Below are positions 18,526 through 28,642 of a stretch of 64,000 bases of DNA, in pieces (the stretch's first letter is position 1; every line of letters starts with the position of its first letter). The notes under the pieces were generated by a model, which was not told the DNA's origin, ran no database searches, and worked only from the letters and a program-made list of their open reading frames with translations. Source of the stretch: Phormidesmis priestleyi ULC007. GTDB lineage: Bacteria > Cyanobacteriota > Cyanobacteriia > Leptolyngbyales > Leptolyngbyaceae. Both the position numbers and the translations under genes were made by a program. The DNA is taken from the NCBI RefSeq assembly GCF_001895925.1, contig NZ_MPPI01000006.1:124001-188000 (forward strand). The letters run 5' to 3'.

Positions 18526-19398
18526 TTAGCCTTTTGTTCCGGTTGAGGCAACGCCTTTAACAAACCATTTTTGGAACAGCAAGAACACCACGAGAATGGG
18601 AGCGACCATCATCACACCAAAGCTCATGATGTCGCCCCACTGAATCGGGGGCAACGTTTGAAAGGTTGCGATCGCGAGTGGCAACGGACGAACTTTCTCA
18701 TCGATCGTAATCATCAGTGCCCATAAAAAAGACCTCCACTCTGATAAGAAGGTGAGAATTGCAACCGTCGCAAACACAGGTTTTGATACTGGCACGATGA
18801 TCTCGACGAAAGTTTGGAACGGACTCGCACCATCCACACGAGCGGCTTCTTCTAACTCTTTGGGCAAATCAGCAAAAAAGGTATAAAACAGGTAAATCGA
18901 GAACGCATTCGCAATAAATGGCACAATTTGAGCCGTGTAGGTATTTCGCAAGCCAAGAAAAGTAAATTGGAAAAATAGGGGAACTGCGATCGCTTCAAAC
19001 GGAAGAATCATTAATGCAATGACGATCAGCAATAATAGCGATCGTCCTCGCCAACGCAATCGCGCAAACGCATATCCTGCTAGCGAGTTGACGATCAAAC
19101 CTAATAATACGATCGTGCTGTTAATGAACAGCGAGTTAAAGAAAAACCGCTCAAACTTGACTCGTTCAAACACATCCCGATAGTTCTGAAGCGAAGTCTG
19201 CTGCGGAATGAATGCCTTGAGTGTGCTTGCTTGGGATAAAACTAGCTCATCAGGTTTGAGACTTCCAACAATCATAAACAGGATGGGCGCAATGAAGAGA
19301 AATGCGATGAACGTCAGTAAAAGGTAGCTTGCTATCTTTCTAAACCATTGCTGATTCGATTGCTTTGACATCCACTGAGTTGAATTCAAATCATTCAT
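18526..19398 (-). CDS. Carbohydrate ABC permease, MalG type
   Basis: This 290-residue protein has six predicted membrane helices. It carries the EAA loop EAARVDGASPFQTFVEIIVPVSKP that docks on the ATPase. The opening FLFIAPILFMIVGSLKP and the end FLLFQKWFVKGVASTGTKG are typical of CUT1 family permeases. Length is normal. It follows the partner permease in the operon, with a partial family C repeat in the 88-bp gap. Confidence 0.93.
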   Translation of the reverse strand: MNDLNSTQWMSKQSNQQWFRKIASYLLLTFIAFLFIAPILFMIVGSLKPDELVLSQASTLKAFIPQQTSLQNYRDVFERVKFERFFFNSLFINSTIVLLGLIVNSLAGYAFARLRWRGRSLLLLIVIALMILPFEAIAVPLFFQFTFLGLRNTYTAQIVPFIANAFSIYLFYTFFADLPKELEEAARVDGASPFQTFVEIIVPVSKPVFATVAILTFLSEWRSFLWALMITIDEKVRPLPLAIATFQTLPPIQWGDIMSFGVMMVAPILVVFLLFQKWFVKGVASTGTKG

Positions 19399-19429
19399 AA
19401 AATTAATTCCTTAAATTGTGATGCCTGGC

Positions 19430-19478
19430 TTGCTGCCCTCCTCACGAAGTGGGGCGAAGTATTTATGCAGGAAGTCTA
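19430..19478. repeat. Family C repeat, partial copy
   Basis: The sequence CCTCCTCACGAAGTGGGGCG and the terminal ATGCAGGAAGTCTA match the right half of the family C copies at 21814-22127 and 30164-30273. It lies between the two permease genes. Confidence 0.6.
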
Positions 19479-19486
19479 ATTAATAT

Positions 19487-20395
19487 TCACTCGATCGTTC
19501 TTTCTTCTTGAACTAACAGCCGTTGCAACAAAGTAATCACTAACACGATCAGAAAGAACGTCACTGTGATGGCTGATCCCTTTGCCATTTTTTGCTGATC
19601 AAACGCCGCCTTAATCGCTTCATTCATTACAGTTGTTGTTGCATCACCCGGCCCGCCGTTCGTCATAATTCGCACTGAGTCAAATAGGCGAAACGATAGA
19701 ATTGTCGTGACCAACACCACAAAGATGAGTGTGTTCCGAAGTTGAGGGAGCGTAATGTAGCGGAATTGATTCCAGCGATCGCTCCCATCCACACGAGCCG
19801 CTTCATAGAGTGAGATTGGAATTGACTGCAATCCCGCCAGCACAATCACCATTTGAAAGCCAACGCCTTGCCAGATTGATAACAGCATCAGAGCGGGTAG
19901 AGCCAGGGCAGGATCATGCAGGAAGTCTCTAGGTTGCCAAAAACCAAGCGTCATAAACTTGAGGAACGCATTCATCATGCCATCAGCACCAGGGGCATAA
20001 ATAATCGTCCAGATCACGGATACGAGTGCCATCGGAAAGACAACGGGCATGAAAAATAGGGTGCGAAAGACTGCCATGCCTTTAAGTGGACGGTTGAGCA
20101 GCAAAGCTAACCCCAAGGCTAATGTGGTTTGTATCGGCACAACCACTAACGCAAAGAGAGCATTGTTGAGTAGAGCCTGACGGAAGCTAGGATCGAGCCA
20201 AATCCGTCGATATTGCTCAAATCCCCAGAATTGAATGGGTAAAGGCGAACCCAGTCTTAGATTTGTAAACGAAAGCACCAACGCTAACGCAAATGGCAAG
20301 ACGACAAATAGAAATAATCCGGTTAGTGCAGGAGCCGCCATACTAATTGCAACGCGAGTATCATCGTTGAGTTTTCGTGTTTTCTGCTCGATCAT
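19487..20395 (-). CDS. Carbohydrate ABC permease, MalF type
   Basis: The protein has 302 residues and six membrane helices. The EAA motif is EAARVDGSDRWNQFRYITLPQLRN. The N-terminal segment APALTGLFLFVVLPFALALVLSFTNL and the MTNGGPGDATTTVMNEAIKAAF block are characteristic of MalF/UgpA-like partners. The start at 20395 overlaps the end of the binding-protein gene by 35 bp in another frame, which suggests tight coupling. Confidence 0.93.
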   Translation of the reverse strand: MIEQKTRKLNDDTRVAISMAAPALTGLFLFVVLPFALALVLSFTNLRLGSPLPIQFWGFEQYRRIWLDPSFRQALLNNALFALVVVPIQTTLALGLALLLNRPLKGMAVFRTLFFMPVVFPMALVSVIWTIIYAPGADGMMNAFLKFMTLGFWQPRDFLHDPALALPALMLLSIWQGVGFQMVIVLAGLQSIPISLYEAARVDGSDRWNQFRYITLPQLRNTLIFVVLVTTILSFRLFDSVRIMTNGGPGDATTTVMNEAIKAAFDQQKMAKGSAITVTFFLIVLVITLLQRLLVQEERTIE

Positions 20396-21713
20396 GGTTC
20401 TCAGATTTAGAGGAAGTTAATCCAAAAATGGGAAGATAAGACACTGAATGAACGTCTGGGTAGCCCTGATTGTCTTGAAGGTCGATCGCGATCGCAGTTG
20501 CCGCTTTATCTAAAGTGGTCTTCACATCTAACCCATTACGAATATCTGCAAAGGCTTGCTCGAAGGTCGATGTAATCACCGGATAAGCAGGCGTTTGAGG
20601 ACGAGAAACCGTTTGTCCTGCTAGCAATTGAGACGAGAATAAGGAAAGAGGCCCGCCTTTAGCATAGAGTTTGGATTGTGCAGTTGCACGTTTCGTTCCT
20701 GGGACTGCACTGTTTGCGGTTGCGATCGCTAACACTTCGTCAGGCTGTAATAAAAATTCTAGGAATCGTGCCGCCACTTTGGGTTGCTTACTATTAGTGG
20801 TAATGCCCCAACTCCAAGAACCTTGAGCCGTTTTTGAGCCGTTTCCAAAGTTAGGCAGCGGCAACAACACTAAGTCATTTCCGGCGGCTTTGGCGTAAGT
20901 CTGATAGTCCCAGTGTCCGCCCCAGGCCAGCGCAACTCGACCACTCGCAAAAGACGCATCATCCACGTTGGGATCGACATAGCCTTTCTGAATCCAGCCC
21001 TGGATCTGCTGCATCGCAAACACAGCCGATGAACTGTTTAAGAAGCGATCGACAGATGGCTGATCAACCCGTCCCCCCGCAGAGTAGATTAGAGGTAAGA
21101 ATGCGTAACTGTACCACTCACCACGAGAATTTAGTTTCAAGTCGAGAACTTGCCGATCGGGATCTTGTTTAGCAAGAGCAACCAGAACTTGGTTAAATTC
21201 CTGAGCCGTCCAAGCATCCTGATTGCCCTTGGGAATCCGAACACCAGCGGCTTCAAGGCGGCTCCGACGAGCATAAAGTCCTAACCCAGAATCGAAGGTG
21301 CCAACGGAGTATAAACGCCCCTTATATGTTCCTTGATTAAGGATTGAGGGTAACAAATCTTGCTGGATTTGCGGCGAGAGTAAGGGATCGATCGCAATGA
21401 GATTTCCTTGCCAAATGTAGTTATAGACTGAAGGCCCATCAAGTTCAACTACATCCGGTAAATCTTTTGAGACCGATGCAGACTGAAGTTGAGCATTGTA
21501 TGAACCTTCAGGAATAAAAGTGAGCGCTACTTTGGCTTCGGTTTGCGATGCATTGAAGCGATCGACCTGTTGTTCGATCGTCTGTCGCTCTGCGGCTTGA
21601 CCCGTGTGAACCCAAACTTGAATAGTGCCCTCTTGAGTCGCGTTACTCCTGCACCCACTAAGGCACAGGAGTAACGGTGTGAGTATACTCAGTCGGCGCA
21701 GGATTTGAATCAT
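20361..21713 (-). CDS. Extracellular sugar-binding lipoprotein (family 1)
   Basis: This 450-residue protein is the first gene of the minus-strand ABC operon. It has a lipoprotein signal, LLLCLSGC, with the anchoring Cys at residue 21. The mature part has the family 1 solute-binding layout: IQVWVHTGQAAERQTIEQQVDRFN near the N-terminus, a central GRVALAWGGHWDYQTYAKAAG block and a C-terminal LEFLLQPDEVL helix. The ligand is probably a sugar, oligosaccharide or compatible solute such as glucosylglycerol or trehalose. The sequence alone does not decide which. Confidence 0.92.
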   Translation of the reverse strand: MIQILRRLSILTPLLLCLSGCRSNATQEGTIQVWVHTGQAAERQTIEQQVDRFNASQTEAKVALTFIPEGSYNAQLQSASVSKDLPDVVELDGPSVYNYIWQGNLIAIDPLLSPQIQQDLLPSILNQGTYKGRLYSVGTFDSGLGLYARRSRLEAAGVRIPKGNQDAWTAQEFNQVLVALAKQDPDRQVLDLKLNSRGEWYSYAFLPLIYSAGGRVDQPSVDRFLNSSSAVFAMQQIQGWIQKGYVDPNVDDASFASGRVALAWGGHWDYQTYAKAAGNDLVLLPLPNFGNGSKTAQGSWSWGITTNSKQPKVAARFLEFLLQPDEVLAIATANSAVPGTKRATAQSKLYAKGGPLSLFSSQLLAGQTVSRPQTPAYPVITSTFEQAFADIRNGLDVKTTLDKAATAIAIDLQDNQGYPDVHSVSYLPIFGLTSSKSENHDRAENTKTQR

Positions 21714-21813
21714 GATTCTGTGTCCTTATCCTGGGTGAATGCTGTTACCGGGGATGAACAAGAGCATTAGTGGGCTGGGGAGAAGTAAGGCCATCGACAA
21801 TCGCAAACGTTAG

Positions 21814-22127
21814 TAGACTTCCTGCATGAATTTGGACAGCGATCGCCAACCCTTCTTGAGAATAAGGGAGCCAGAACTCTCTTGTTCCCTCTCCTTCGGG
21901 CTACCGTTGTATACATAAGTCATTTCGCTTCGTTTTGAGCGGCTTCTGCCCCCTAAATCCCTCAAAAATGGGAGACTTTGAGACTGGAAGTCTGGGGTCA
22001 AAGTCCCCCAGAATGGGGAATTTAGGGGGCGACCCCCAGCCATCCGAACTGAAAGCAATTTGTGTATACACAGCAGTTCCTTGGGGAGAAGGGTTGGCGA
22101 GGGCAGAGTATTCATGCAGGAAGTCTA
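21814..22127. repeat. Family C repeat, split by a nested family A variant
   Basis: The outer ends are an 18-bp inverted repeat: TAGACTTCCTGCATGAAT (from 21814) and ATTCATGCAGGAAGTCTA (to 22127). Inside, the remains of a smaller unit (GGGAGCCAGAACTCTCTTGT, CCTTCGGG, GAGAAGGGTTGGCGAGGGC) flank an inserted family A variant at about 21909-22069. It fills the gap between the two binding-protein genes. Confidence 0.75.
21909..22069. repeat. Family A variant with GTATAC ends
   Basis: It has the same palindromic core as family A (CCCCTAAATCCCTC / GGGGAATTTAGGGGG), but the ends read GTATACATAAGTCATTTCGC and AAGCAATTTGTGTATAC. The right-end sequence recurs at 50740-50765, which defines a subfamily. 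Borders are approximate. Confidence 0.65.
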
Positions 22128-22166
22128 GCATTTGTGATGCAAATATCATTCCATTAGAATATCTGA

Positions 22167-22210
22167 GCAGCAGAAATAGAACCAGAGCAAACAGGGGCAG
22201 ATAAGAGCAG
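22167..22210 (+). promoter_or_regulatory. Phased GCAG array upstream of the second binding protein
   Basis: GCAG occurs at 22167, 22197 and 22207, with GCAA at 22187. All are on one 10-bp register within GAGC/GGGC contexts. The array ends about 78 bp before the start of the gene at 22288. Similar arrays occur at three other loci. Its role as an operator is inference. Confidence 0.4.
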
Positions 22211-22287
22211 TTAAAGAACTTTAGGATGAAGCCGCCCAAACGAATGCTAGGCTAGATTCACTTCACTTTATTGCTGGGGCTAGTACC

Positions 22288-23697
22288 ATGACTAGTCAGT
22301 GGTATGACAAACTACAGAGAATTTGGCCAAGACCTAGATTTGCTGCGATCGGCTTAGGGTTGCTGGCGGTTTGTCTAATATTTGTTACTTCAAACTGGAT
22401 GCTGTCGAACTTGACGCGATCGCATCCTCATAAAGTCACGCTCAGTTTTGTCGTGCCAAACAATGAGGCACAACCGTGGCAGTCTTTGATTGACGAATTT
22501 GAAACAGCCCATCCCAAAATTGCGATCGATTTGGTAAACCTTCGTGACCAAGATGCAATCAAGCCGCAAGATCCTAGAGCCGTCAAAAAGCAGTATATTG
22601 ATTCATTCAATCAGGAAAACCCTCTCTACGACTTGGTTTTCATGGATATTATTTGGGTTCCCGAATTTGCGAAGAAACAATGGATTCGAGATTTACCAAT
22701 GCAACCCACCGATCCAGAGTTGAAGAAATTTCTCAGCGATGATGTCAAGGGTGGAATATATCAAAACAAACTGTATCGAATGCCCGTCCGCTCTGATATT
22801 GGCTGGCTCTATTACCGTACTGATCTACTCAAAGATGCAGGATTGAAGCCACCAGAGACGTTTGAGGAGTTGATCGACAGTTCTCAGAAACTTCAAGCCA
22901 AAGAACTGCGTTGGGGATATCTTTGGCAAGGACGACAATCGGAAGCCCTCTCAGCAATGTTTGTTGAAGTTCTCCACGGGTATGGCGGGTTCTGGATTAA
23001 TGAAAAGCTGGACGTGGGGCTAGATCGAACTGAAGCGATCGCAGCCGTTCAATTTTTGCATGACACTATGTTCGATCAAAACCCCATTTCTCCTAAAACA
23101 CTGACAACCTATCGGGAAGATGAAACGCTCAAGCTATTCCTAGAAGGTAAAGCCGCTTTCTTGCGAAACTGGTCAAATGTTCTGCCGCGAGCTAATCTAA
23201 CAGATTCTAATATCCGCAACAAAATTGGTGTGAAACCGATGGTTCATACGTCAGGTTATACGAGTGGCGGCTGTCAGGGAGGATGGGGATTAGGAATTGC
23301 TCAAAGAACGCAGCATCCAGAAGAAGCTTGGCAAGCGGTTCAATTCTTTACCAGTGCAGCAGCGCAGCGCAAACTCTTTCTTGCTGCCAGCGATGGATTA
23401 CCCACCAGGCGAGAACTATTCAAGGACTCACAACTCGTCAAACGGTACAGTCACTATCCAGCAATCCTAGACTTCTTTGAAAATCAAAAGCCGCACCCGA
23501 TCGTTTTACGTCCTGCTATCTCCCAATACGCCCAAGCAACCTGCATCTTACAAAAATATCTCCATACCGCTCTGACTCAAGAGAATCCAGAGATTGAAAG
23601 AAAAATGCAAGATGCTGCTAGAGATACTAGGATTTTGCTCAAAACGATCGAGGGTACACCGAATGAAAAGGGTTGTATCTTTGACGATCGTGGGTAA
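22288..23697 (+). CDS. Second sugar-type extracellular binding protein, membrane-anchored
   Basis: This 469-residue protein has an N-terminal hydrophobic helix (about 19-41, AAIGLGLLAVCLIFVTSNWML). It lacks a lipobox, so it is probably tethered by an uncleaved anchor. The rest is a family 1 binding-protein fold: VTLSFVVPNNEAQPWQSLIDEFETAHPKI, then YDLVFMDIIWVPEFAKKQWI and a C-terminal GGWGLGIAQRTQHPEEAWQAVQFF. It diverges from the ABC operon and probably feeds the same permeases. Two binding proteins for one transporter would broaden the substrates. Its stop codon touches a truncated family A copy. Confidence 0.88.
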   Translation: MTSQWYDKLQRIWPRPRFAAIGLGLLAVCLIFVTSNWMLSNLTRSHPHKVTLSFVVPNNEAQPWQSLIDEFETAHPKIAIDLVNLRDQDAIKPQDPRAVKKQYIDSFNQENPLYDLVFMDIIWVPEFAKKQWIRDLPMQPTDPELKKFLSDDVKGGIYQNKLYRMPVRSDIGWLYYRTDLLKDAGLKPPETFEELIDSSQKLQAKELRWGYLWQGRQSEALSAMFVEVLHGYGGFWINEKLDVGLDRTEAIAAVQFLHDTMFDQNPISPKTLTTYREDETLKLFLEGKAAFLRNWSNVLPRANLTDSNIRNKIGVKPMVHTSGYTSGGCQGGWGLGIAQRTQHPEEAWQAVQFFTSAAAQRKLFLAASDGLPTRRELFKDSQLVKRYSHYPAILDFFENQKPHPIVLRPAISQYAQATCILQKYLHTALTQENPEIERKMQDAARDTRILLKTIEGTPNEKGCIFDDRG

Positions 23698-23700
23698 TCA

Positions 23701-23783
23701 GAGTTCAAAGTTCCCCAGAATTGGGGGATTTAGGGGGCTGAGGCCTTGAAGAACGAAGCGAAAAACCTCGTCGAACTGACGTT
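23701..23783. repeat. Family A element, left-truncated copy
   Basis: Only the right half is present (GAGTTCAAAGTTCCCCAG to TCGAACTGACGTT). It is nevertheless flanked by AATCA at 23696-23700 and 23784-23788, which overlap the stop codons of the two convergent genes. It is 83 bp long and fills the entire gap. Confidence 0.75.
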
Positions 23784-23785
23784 AA

Positions 23786-26700
23786 TCAAGGGCAAATCTC
23801 TCGATCGTTCTCATGACCCATGTAGCGCTTCCACTCCTTCTGTGTGAGGTTGTCTGTAATGTGTTCACAAGCTTTACGATGTAAATCTTCTAATCGCCAG
23901 AACCATACTGCTGTTGCGTCTGAGCTGACCGTTGCAATCTTCTGATCGTCTGGGAGCTTAAAGGTGACAGCATTGACTGGCTTTGCATGATCCAAGCGTA
24001 CAACTTCTTGACCACTAGATCTCTCCCATACTCTTGCTGTTTTATCATCACTCGCCGTTGCAACAAACTGATCATTAGAACTAAAAGCGATCGCATTGAC
24101 TCTACCATCGTGGCTCAATGCAACAGGCACCGCATTCTGACAATGCTTGAGATCCCAAACCCGTCCTCGACTATCTAAGCTGCCCGTTGCTAGATATTGT
24201 TCATTGTGGCTGAATGCGATCGCAATCACACCCCCTTCATGTTGCAGCGTCGCACACTGTTGCCCGTCTTTCTGAAACACTTTTGCTTTATTGTCATCAC
24301 TTGCCGTTGCAATCAAGTTACCCTGCAAACTAAAGGTGACTGCATTGATTTTACTTTCATGAGTCCAGTTAGCTAAACGTTGCTGGGTTGCCACATCCCA
24401 CAACGTCGCTGTGTTATCAGCCCCCGCTATCACCAGCCGCAAACCATCATGGCTCAACGCGATCGCCTCCACAGAACTCTCTGATGAAAACTTCTGAACG
24501 GGATCACGAGTTCTCTTGATCAAGGTTTTGGGATTAGAGGTAAACTGATCATCATCAGGAACTCTCCAAACCCGTACTGTATTATCATCGCTAGCAGTGG
24601 CGAAGAACTTATTATTCTGGCTAAAAGTAATGAACTGATTCACACTCTTGTCCTGGCTGATCTCTACGACAGCAGAGTCACCCCTGTTTGTTTTCCACAA
24701 CTGTATCGTTGTTTTCTCTTGGCGAGGATCAGAACTCGATATCGCGCTGAGTTGTCTATCTGGGCTGAAAACCGCTGCTTTCGCAGAATCATTGTGTGCT
24801 AGGCTCACCGTTGCATTATCCCTGATTTTCCACAAGTGGGCTTTATTGTCCAAACTTGCAGTTGCAATCAACTTCTCGTTTTCTAGACTCGGATTAAATG
24901 CGACAGCACTCACAAAGTCCTGATGAGGAATGTAAGCAATCGGCTTACCACTCGCAATGTCCCAAACTCTCACCATCTTGTCCATACTTGCAGTAACCAT
25001 CAATTTGCTGTCATAGCTCATTGATACAGCCGTGACCGCTTGCTCATGCTGTAATGTTATCGGTGGACGATCGCTTCCCACCTCCCATATCGCGGCTGTC
25101 TTGTCTAAGCTAGCAGTTGCCACATACTTTCCATCCGGGCTGAATGCAACATCGAGAATTGCGCCTTTATGCTTCAGCAACTGCCCAACCCGTTCTCCAC
25201 TAGCGGTCTTCCAAACCTGAGCAGTCCCGTCAGCACTTGCTGTAACGATTAACTTCCCATCGGGGCTGAAGGTTAGAGCATTGACGCTATTGCCCTTATG
25301 AGACGAGATTAGCTTGCCGCTCGTTACTTCCCAAACCTGAGATGTAATCCGCGTCTCACCAAGCTGGTTCAGATTAACAGTATCAACAGTCGCAGTCGCA
25401 ATAAACTTGCTATCAGAACTGAATGCGATCGCATTGACATAAGCCGAAAGTTTTAAGCGTCTAATCAATTTCCAGCTTTTAGTCTCCCGGATTTGAACAG
25501 TATTATCACTTGCTATTGCAATAAATTTCGCTTCGTCATCAGAAGTAAAGGCAATAGCATTCACTTTACCAGTATTATTTAGACGCTCAACCTTGCCGCT
25601 GAATACATTCCATACATTGATCATCCCGTTTAAGCTAGTAGATATTAAGTGTTTTCCTGTGCGGCTAAAGGCAACTGTTTCCACGTCATCAAGATGTTCC
25701 ACAGTTTTAAGCAAACGGGGTAGAGCATCTAATCGACGATACAAAACTTGCGCTGCGTCTGGAGAGAAGCGTCCCTGATCCTTGAATTGTTGCATTGCCT
25801 CTAGCGCCAGCAGTACACTGATTCGCGGATTGCTAGATACTTGAGCCTGCGTCACAAGCGTTTGTCGTTTTATCTCCTGTAATCTACTCCCGACAAACAC
25901 CAGACTGAGTACCAGAATAATCAGCAGAGCGAAGTAAATAAACCGTCGAGTTAATTGCCGAGTTAACCGCTTGAGCTTTCGTCGATTTAGTTTGTTAGCG
26001 CTGGCGGTCAAAAATCGTTGATCCTCATTGCTGAGATGTTTGTCTTTTGCCCATTCCATGGCTTCTTGAAATGCTGGCTCATCTAAAAGCCAACCCCCAT
26101 CCTGACAACCAGAAGCGAACCAATTGGCTAACGCATCGCCATAGAGACGACGCTTCTTGACTAGCTCCTCAGCCACCCAAGTTTGGTTAAAAACCTCACG
26201 ATAAATCCGGTTATGAATTCTTAATTGATGATGTCGTTCCACCACTAATCCAGACAGGCACAGTTTCATTTGTTCGGGGCTGTGATCGGCAGTAACGTCT
26301 TGCTGACGTAAGATTTGCTGATACAGTCCTAGCAGAAAACAGGCTTGCTGATCATTGACTAGAATACGATCGCGGATATGACTAAGATGACCTTTTTCAT
26401 CCTGGAATTCCCAGTTTTGAATGATGCGCGATCGCACGAGTTTCTCAACCCACTCCGCTTCATCGCCAACTGGAATCAAGGCTTTACTGGTCTGGATCAG
26501 CGCACAGAGCCGTTGAGTCAGAAAGGGTTGCCCATTAGTCCACGCTAAGACCTGTTTCAAGACAGCTTCAGAATCGCCAATGCCAATTAACCCCTTCGCT
26601 AATGGTTTGGCTTCTTCAAACTGAAACCCTGCCAGTTGAATGGCTTGACCAATATTAAAGGGAGTGAATTCTTTATCTTGAATCAAATCTGAGGGAGTCG

Positions 26701-27247
26701 CGACCCCGAACAAAGCGAAGGTGAGGCGATTGTAGTCTGGGTGATCGGCACGGCGGTTGTAGCAAGCTCGAATCAAGGCGAAAAAATCATCCACTCGAAA
26801 CTGCAAACTCAGGACACTATCAATTTCATCAATAAATAAGACAATATTTCCCGGAACAGTTGCCAACAATACTTCTTCAATAAAATTGCTCAATCGTTTG
26901 ACCGGAGAAAGCGCCTTTCGTTCAGTCCACCAGGTTAAACTGACTCCCAAATCAAACTGGGTTACGAGTTCATCGAAGGTATCGGCATACCACTGCTCTG
27001 GTTGACTTCGGGTATCGCGAACTGAAAAATCGAGTACACCACAAGACGTTCCGATCGCTTCTAATCGGCGTTCCATCTGCACCCGTAAGCTAGATTTTCC
27101 GGTTTGTCGAGAGTTCAACACATAGCAAAACTCTCTAGCCGTGAGTGCCTCATAGAGATCGTGGTCTGCTTGGCGCGTGACATAGCTGTTTGCGTCGGAA
27201 AATAGTGTTCCACCAACAATATAGTGATAGGTAGAGTGATAGGTCAT
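23786..27247 (-). CDS. AAA-like ATPase fused to a WD40 propeller
   Basis: The protein has 1153 residues. Residues 1-370 form a STAND-type AAA-like domain: [20 protein letters not shown] entry motif, Walker A RQTGKSS, Walker [13 protein letters not shown] and a winged-helix-like tail. A membrane helix follows at about 435-455 ([15 protein letters not shown]). About thirteen WD40 blades fill 520-1130, with repeats such as [25 protein letters not shown], enough for two propellers. The N-terminal ATPase probably faces the cytoplasm; the side on which the propeller lies is uncertain. Such proteins act as scaffolds or sensors. It is the second gene after the HTH-AAA gene, with a 30-bp gap, so probably the same transcript. 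Confidence 0.9.
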   Translation of the reverse strand: MTYHSTYHYIVGGTLFSDANSYVTRQADHDLYEALTAREFCYVLNSRQTGKSSLRVQMERRLEAIGTSCGVLDFSVRDTRSQPEQWYADTFDELVTQFDLGVSLTWWTERKALSPVKRLSNFIEEVLLATVPGNIVLFIDEIDSVLSLQFRVDDFFALIRACYNRRADHPDYNRLTFALFGVATPSDLIQDKEFTPFNIGQAIQLAGFQFEEAKPLAKGLIGIGDSEAVLKQVLAWTNGQPFLTQRLCALIQTSKALIPVGDEAEWVEKLVRSRIIQNWEFQDEKGHLSHIRDRILVNDQQACFLLGLYQQILRQQDVTADHSPEQMKLCLSGLVVERHHQLRIHNRIYREVFNQTWVAEELVKKRRLYGDALANWFASGCQDGGWLLDEPAFQEAMEWAKDKHLSNEDQRFLTASANKLNRRKLKRLTRQLTRRFIYFALLIILVLSLVFVGSRLQEIKRQTLVTQAQVSSNPRISVLLALEAMQQFKDQGRFSPDAAQVLYRRLDALPRLLKTVEHLDDVETVAFSRTGKHLISTSLNGMINVWNVFSGKVERLNNTGKVNAIAFTSDDEAKFIAIASDNTVQIRETKSWKLIRRLKLSAYVNAIAFSSDSKFIATATVDTVNLNQLGETRITSQVWEVTSGKLISSHKGNSVNALTFSPDGKLIVTASADGTAQVWKTASGERVGQLLKHKGAILDVAFSPDGKYVATASLDKTAAIWEVGSDRPPITLQHEQAVTAVSMSYDSKLMVTASMDKMVRVWDIASGKPIAYIPHQDFVSAVAFNPSLENEKLIATASLDNKAHLWKIRDNATVSLAHNDSAKAAVFSPDRQLSAISSSDPRQEKTTIQLWKTNRGDSAVVEISQDKSVNQFITFSQNNKFFATASDDNTVRVWRVPDDDQFTSNPKTLIKRTRDPVQKFSSESSVEAIALSHDGLRLVIAGADNTATLWDVATQQRLANWTHESKINAVTFSLQGNLIATASDDNKAKVFQKDGQQCATLQHEGGVIAIAFSHNEQYLATGSLDSRGRVWDLKHCQNAVPVALSHDGRVNAIAFSSNDQFVATASDDKTARVWERSSGQEVVRLDHAKPVNAVTFKLPDDQKIATVSSDATAVWFWRLEDLHRKACEHITDNLTQKEWKRYMGHENDREICP

Positions 27248-27277
27248 CCCTTTGTTAAAGCGAGTGGTTGTATTGGG

Positions 27278-28567
27278 TCAATTTTGTAGACGATCGCGAA
27301 AATAGCGGCGGTATAACTCACAGGATGGTATCACACCCCTTTCCTCCACTTCGACTAATCCCATACTGTATAGCTGAAACACATAAGCAGGTTCAATACT
27401 GATTGGAGTCGTCGAATTCACAATACTCTCGAATGCAGCCGCTAAATTTGAATTCTGGTGAAGTGTGTTCAAAAGCTCACCTAAATAGTTATGGTAAGGA
27501 TCAATTGCTGTGGCTGCATTGTGCAAAAATTGCTCTAGTGTCATCTCTGGATGCATCGTCAGGTGATCAAGCGCCTCATGGATCAGATAAGGATTTCCGC
27601 CAATCAAAGCCATCATTTGCTCAACCTGATCCGCTTGCCAATGCAGCTTATACTGCTGAACTAATTCTGTCACCTCATTTAGATAAAACTTCCGCAAGGA
27701 AAAGACATTGCCAACATTCGCCAGCGGAGAGTAATTAATATTAAGCGCGCCGTAAATATCTGTGGAGTGGATAATCACGAGTCGCAGATTGCGCCAAGCG
27801 CTGCCGCGAACTCTCCTAGCTCTGTCATACCAACTTCTGAGCAAGGTACAAAAGTCATCGGCAATATCGTGCTGTTCAAAAACCAGATCAACATCATCCA
27901 AAACAAGCACTAAAGGGGTGTTGATACTTGCCCACAGACAGGTTTCAAAATAATTTGTGCAGTTGCTATTGTTCCCTAGCCCGTGTTGCCATTTCTCCTC
28001 CACTTGGTTGGGCAACTCTAAACTATTGCCCACACTAATACAGAACCACTTTAAGAATGTTTGTAAGTCCGTGAAAACAGCCCGATCGGCATCCCGAAAG
28101 CTCAACGTTGCCGATCGATATTGATTCTCTTGTACCTGATTCAACAGGTGTTCGACAAACCAAGTTTTGCCCATCCGGTGGGGTGCTTTGACCCGAATCA
28201 GAGCGCCTGATTGCGAAAAAATTGTGTCATAACATTGAGATTCAAGGGGCGGGCGTTCTACATAAAAGTCTGAAGGTCGCGGATCGCAGCTAGGTTCAAT
28301 AATATCAGCGAGTTCCAACCCCAGAAATTGAGCGATCGCATCGGCAGAATACTTTCTCACCTTGACACCCCTTAGTAATCGCTTCAAGGTGTCAATGCCT
28401 ACACCTGCCTGAACTGCCAAATCCTCCCGCGTGTAGGGCGTTTCATCATGTCTATCTCTCCGTTGCTGCCGCTCCCGTAAAATTCTGTTGTCCACGCGAT
28501 CTCTGACAAGCCGCTTGCCCTGTGTAGTCACCTTAACACTATCGGTTTCGCGTTGCTTACACATCAC
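27278..28567 (-). CDS. HTH-AAA-like (STAND) putative regulator
   Basis: This 429-residue protein has an N-terminal helix-turn-helix (about 43-90, YTREDLAVQAGVGIDTLKRLLRGVKVRKYSADAIAQFLGL) of the Xre-like type seen in vWA-MoxR-associated proteins. An AAA-like ATPase domain follows: entry YVERPPLESQCYDTIFSQSG, Walker A variant APHRMGKTW and Walker B LVLVLDDVDLVF. The C-terminal part is helical. It reads as a DNA-binding STAND protein, with analogy to MalT-like activators. It diverges from a kinase gene across a 190-bp region containing a phased CTGC array, so autoregulation is plausible but inferred. Confidence 0.85.
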   Translation of the reverse strand: MMCKQRETDSVKVTTQGKRLVRDRVDNRILRERQQRRDRHDETPYTREDLAVQAGVGIDTLKRLLRGVKVRKYSADAIAQFLGLELADIIEPSCDPRPSDFYVERPPLESQCYDTIFSQSGALIRVKAPHRMGKTWFVEHLLNQVQENQYRSATLSFRDADRAVFTDLQTFLKWFCISVGNSLELPNQVEEKWQHGLGNNSNCTNYFETCLWASINTPLVLVLDDVDLVFEQHDIADDFCTLLRSWYDRARRVRGSAWRNLRLVIIHSTDIYGALNINYSPLANVGNVFSLRKFYLNEVTELVQQYKLHWQADQVEQMMALIGGNPYLIHEALDHLTMHPEMTLEQFLHNAATAIDPYHNYLGELLNTLHQNSNLAAAFESIVNSTTPISIEPAYVFQLYSMGLVEVEERGVIPSCELYRRYFRDRLQN

Positions 28568-28642
28568 CTAGTCACCGCTTGTAGCTACTCTCATAGTTTA
28601 AGAGTCAGGAGCATTTCGACAAGAGCAGATGACGAAACTTAA

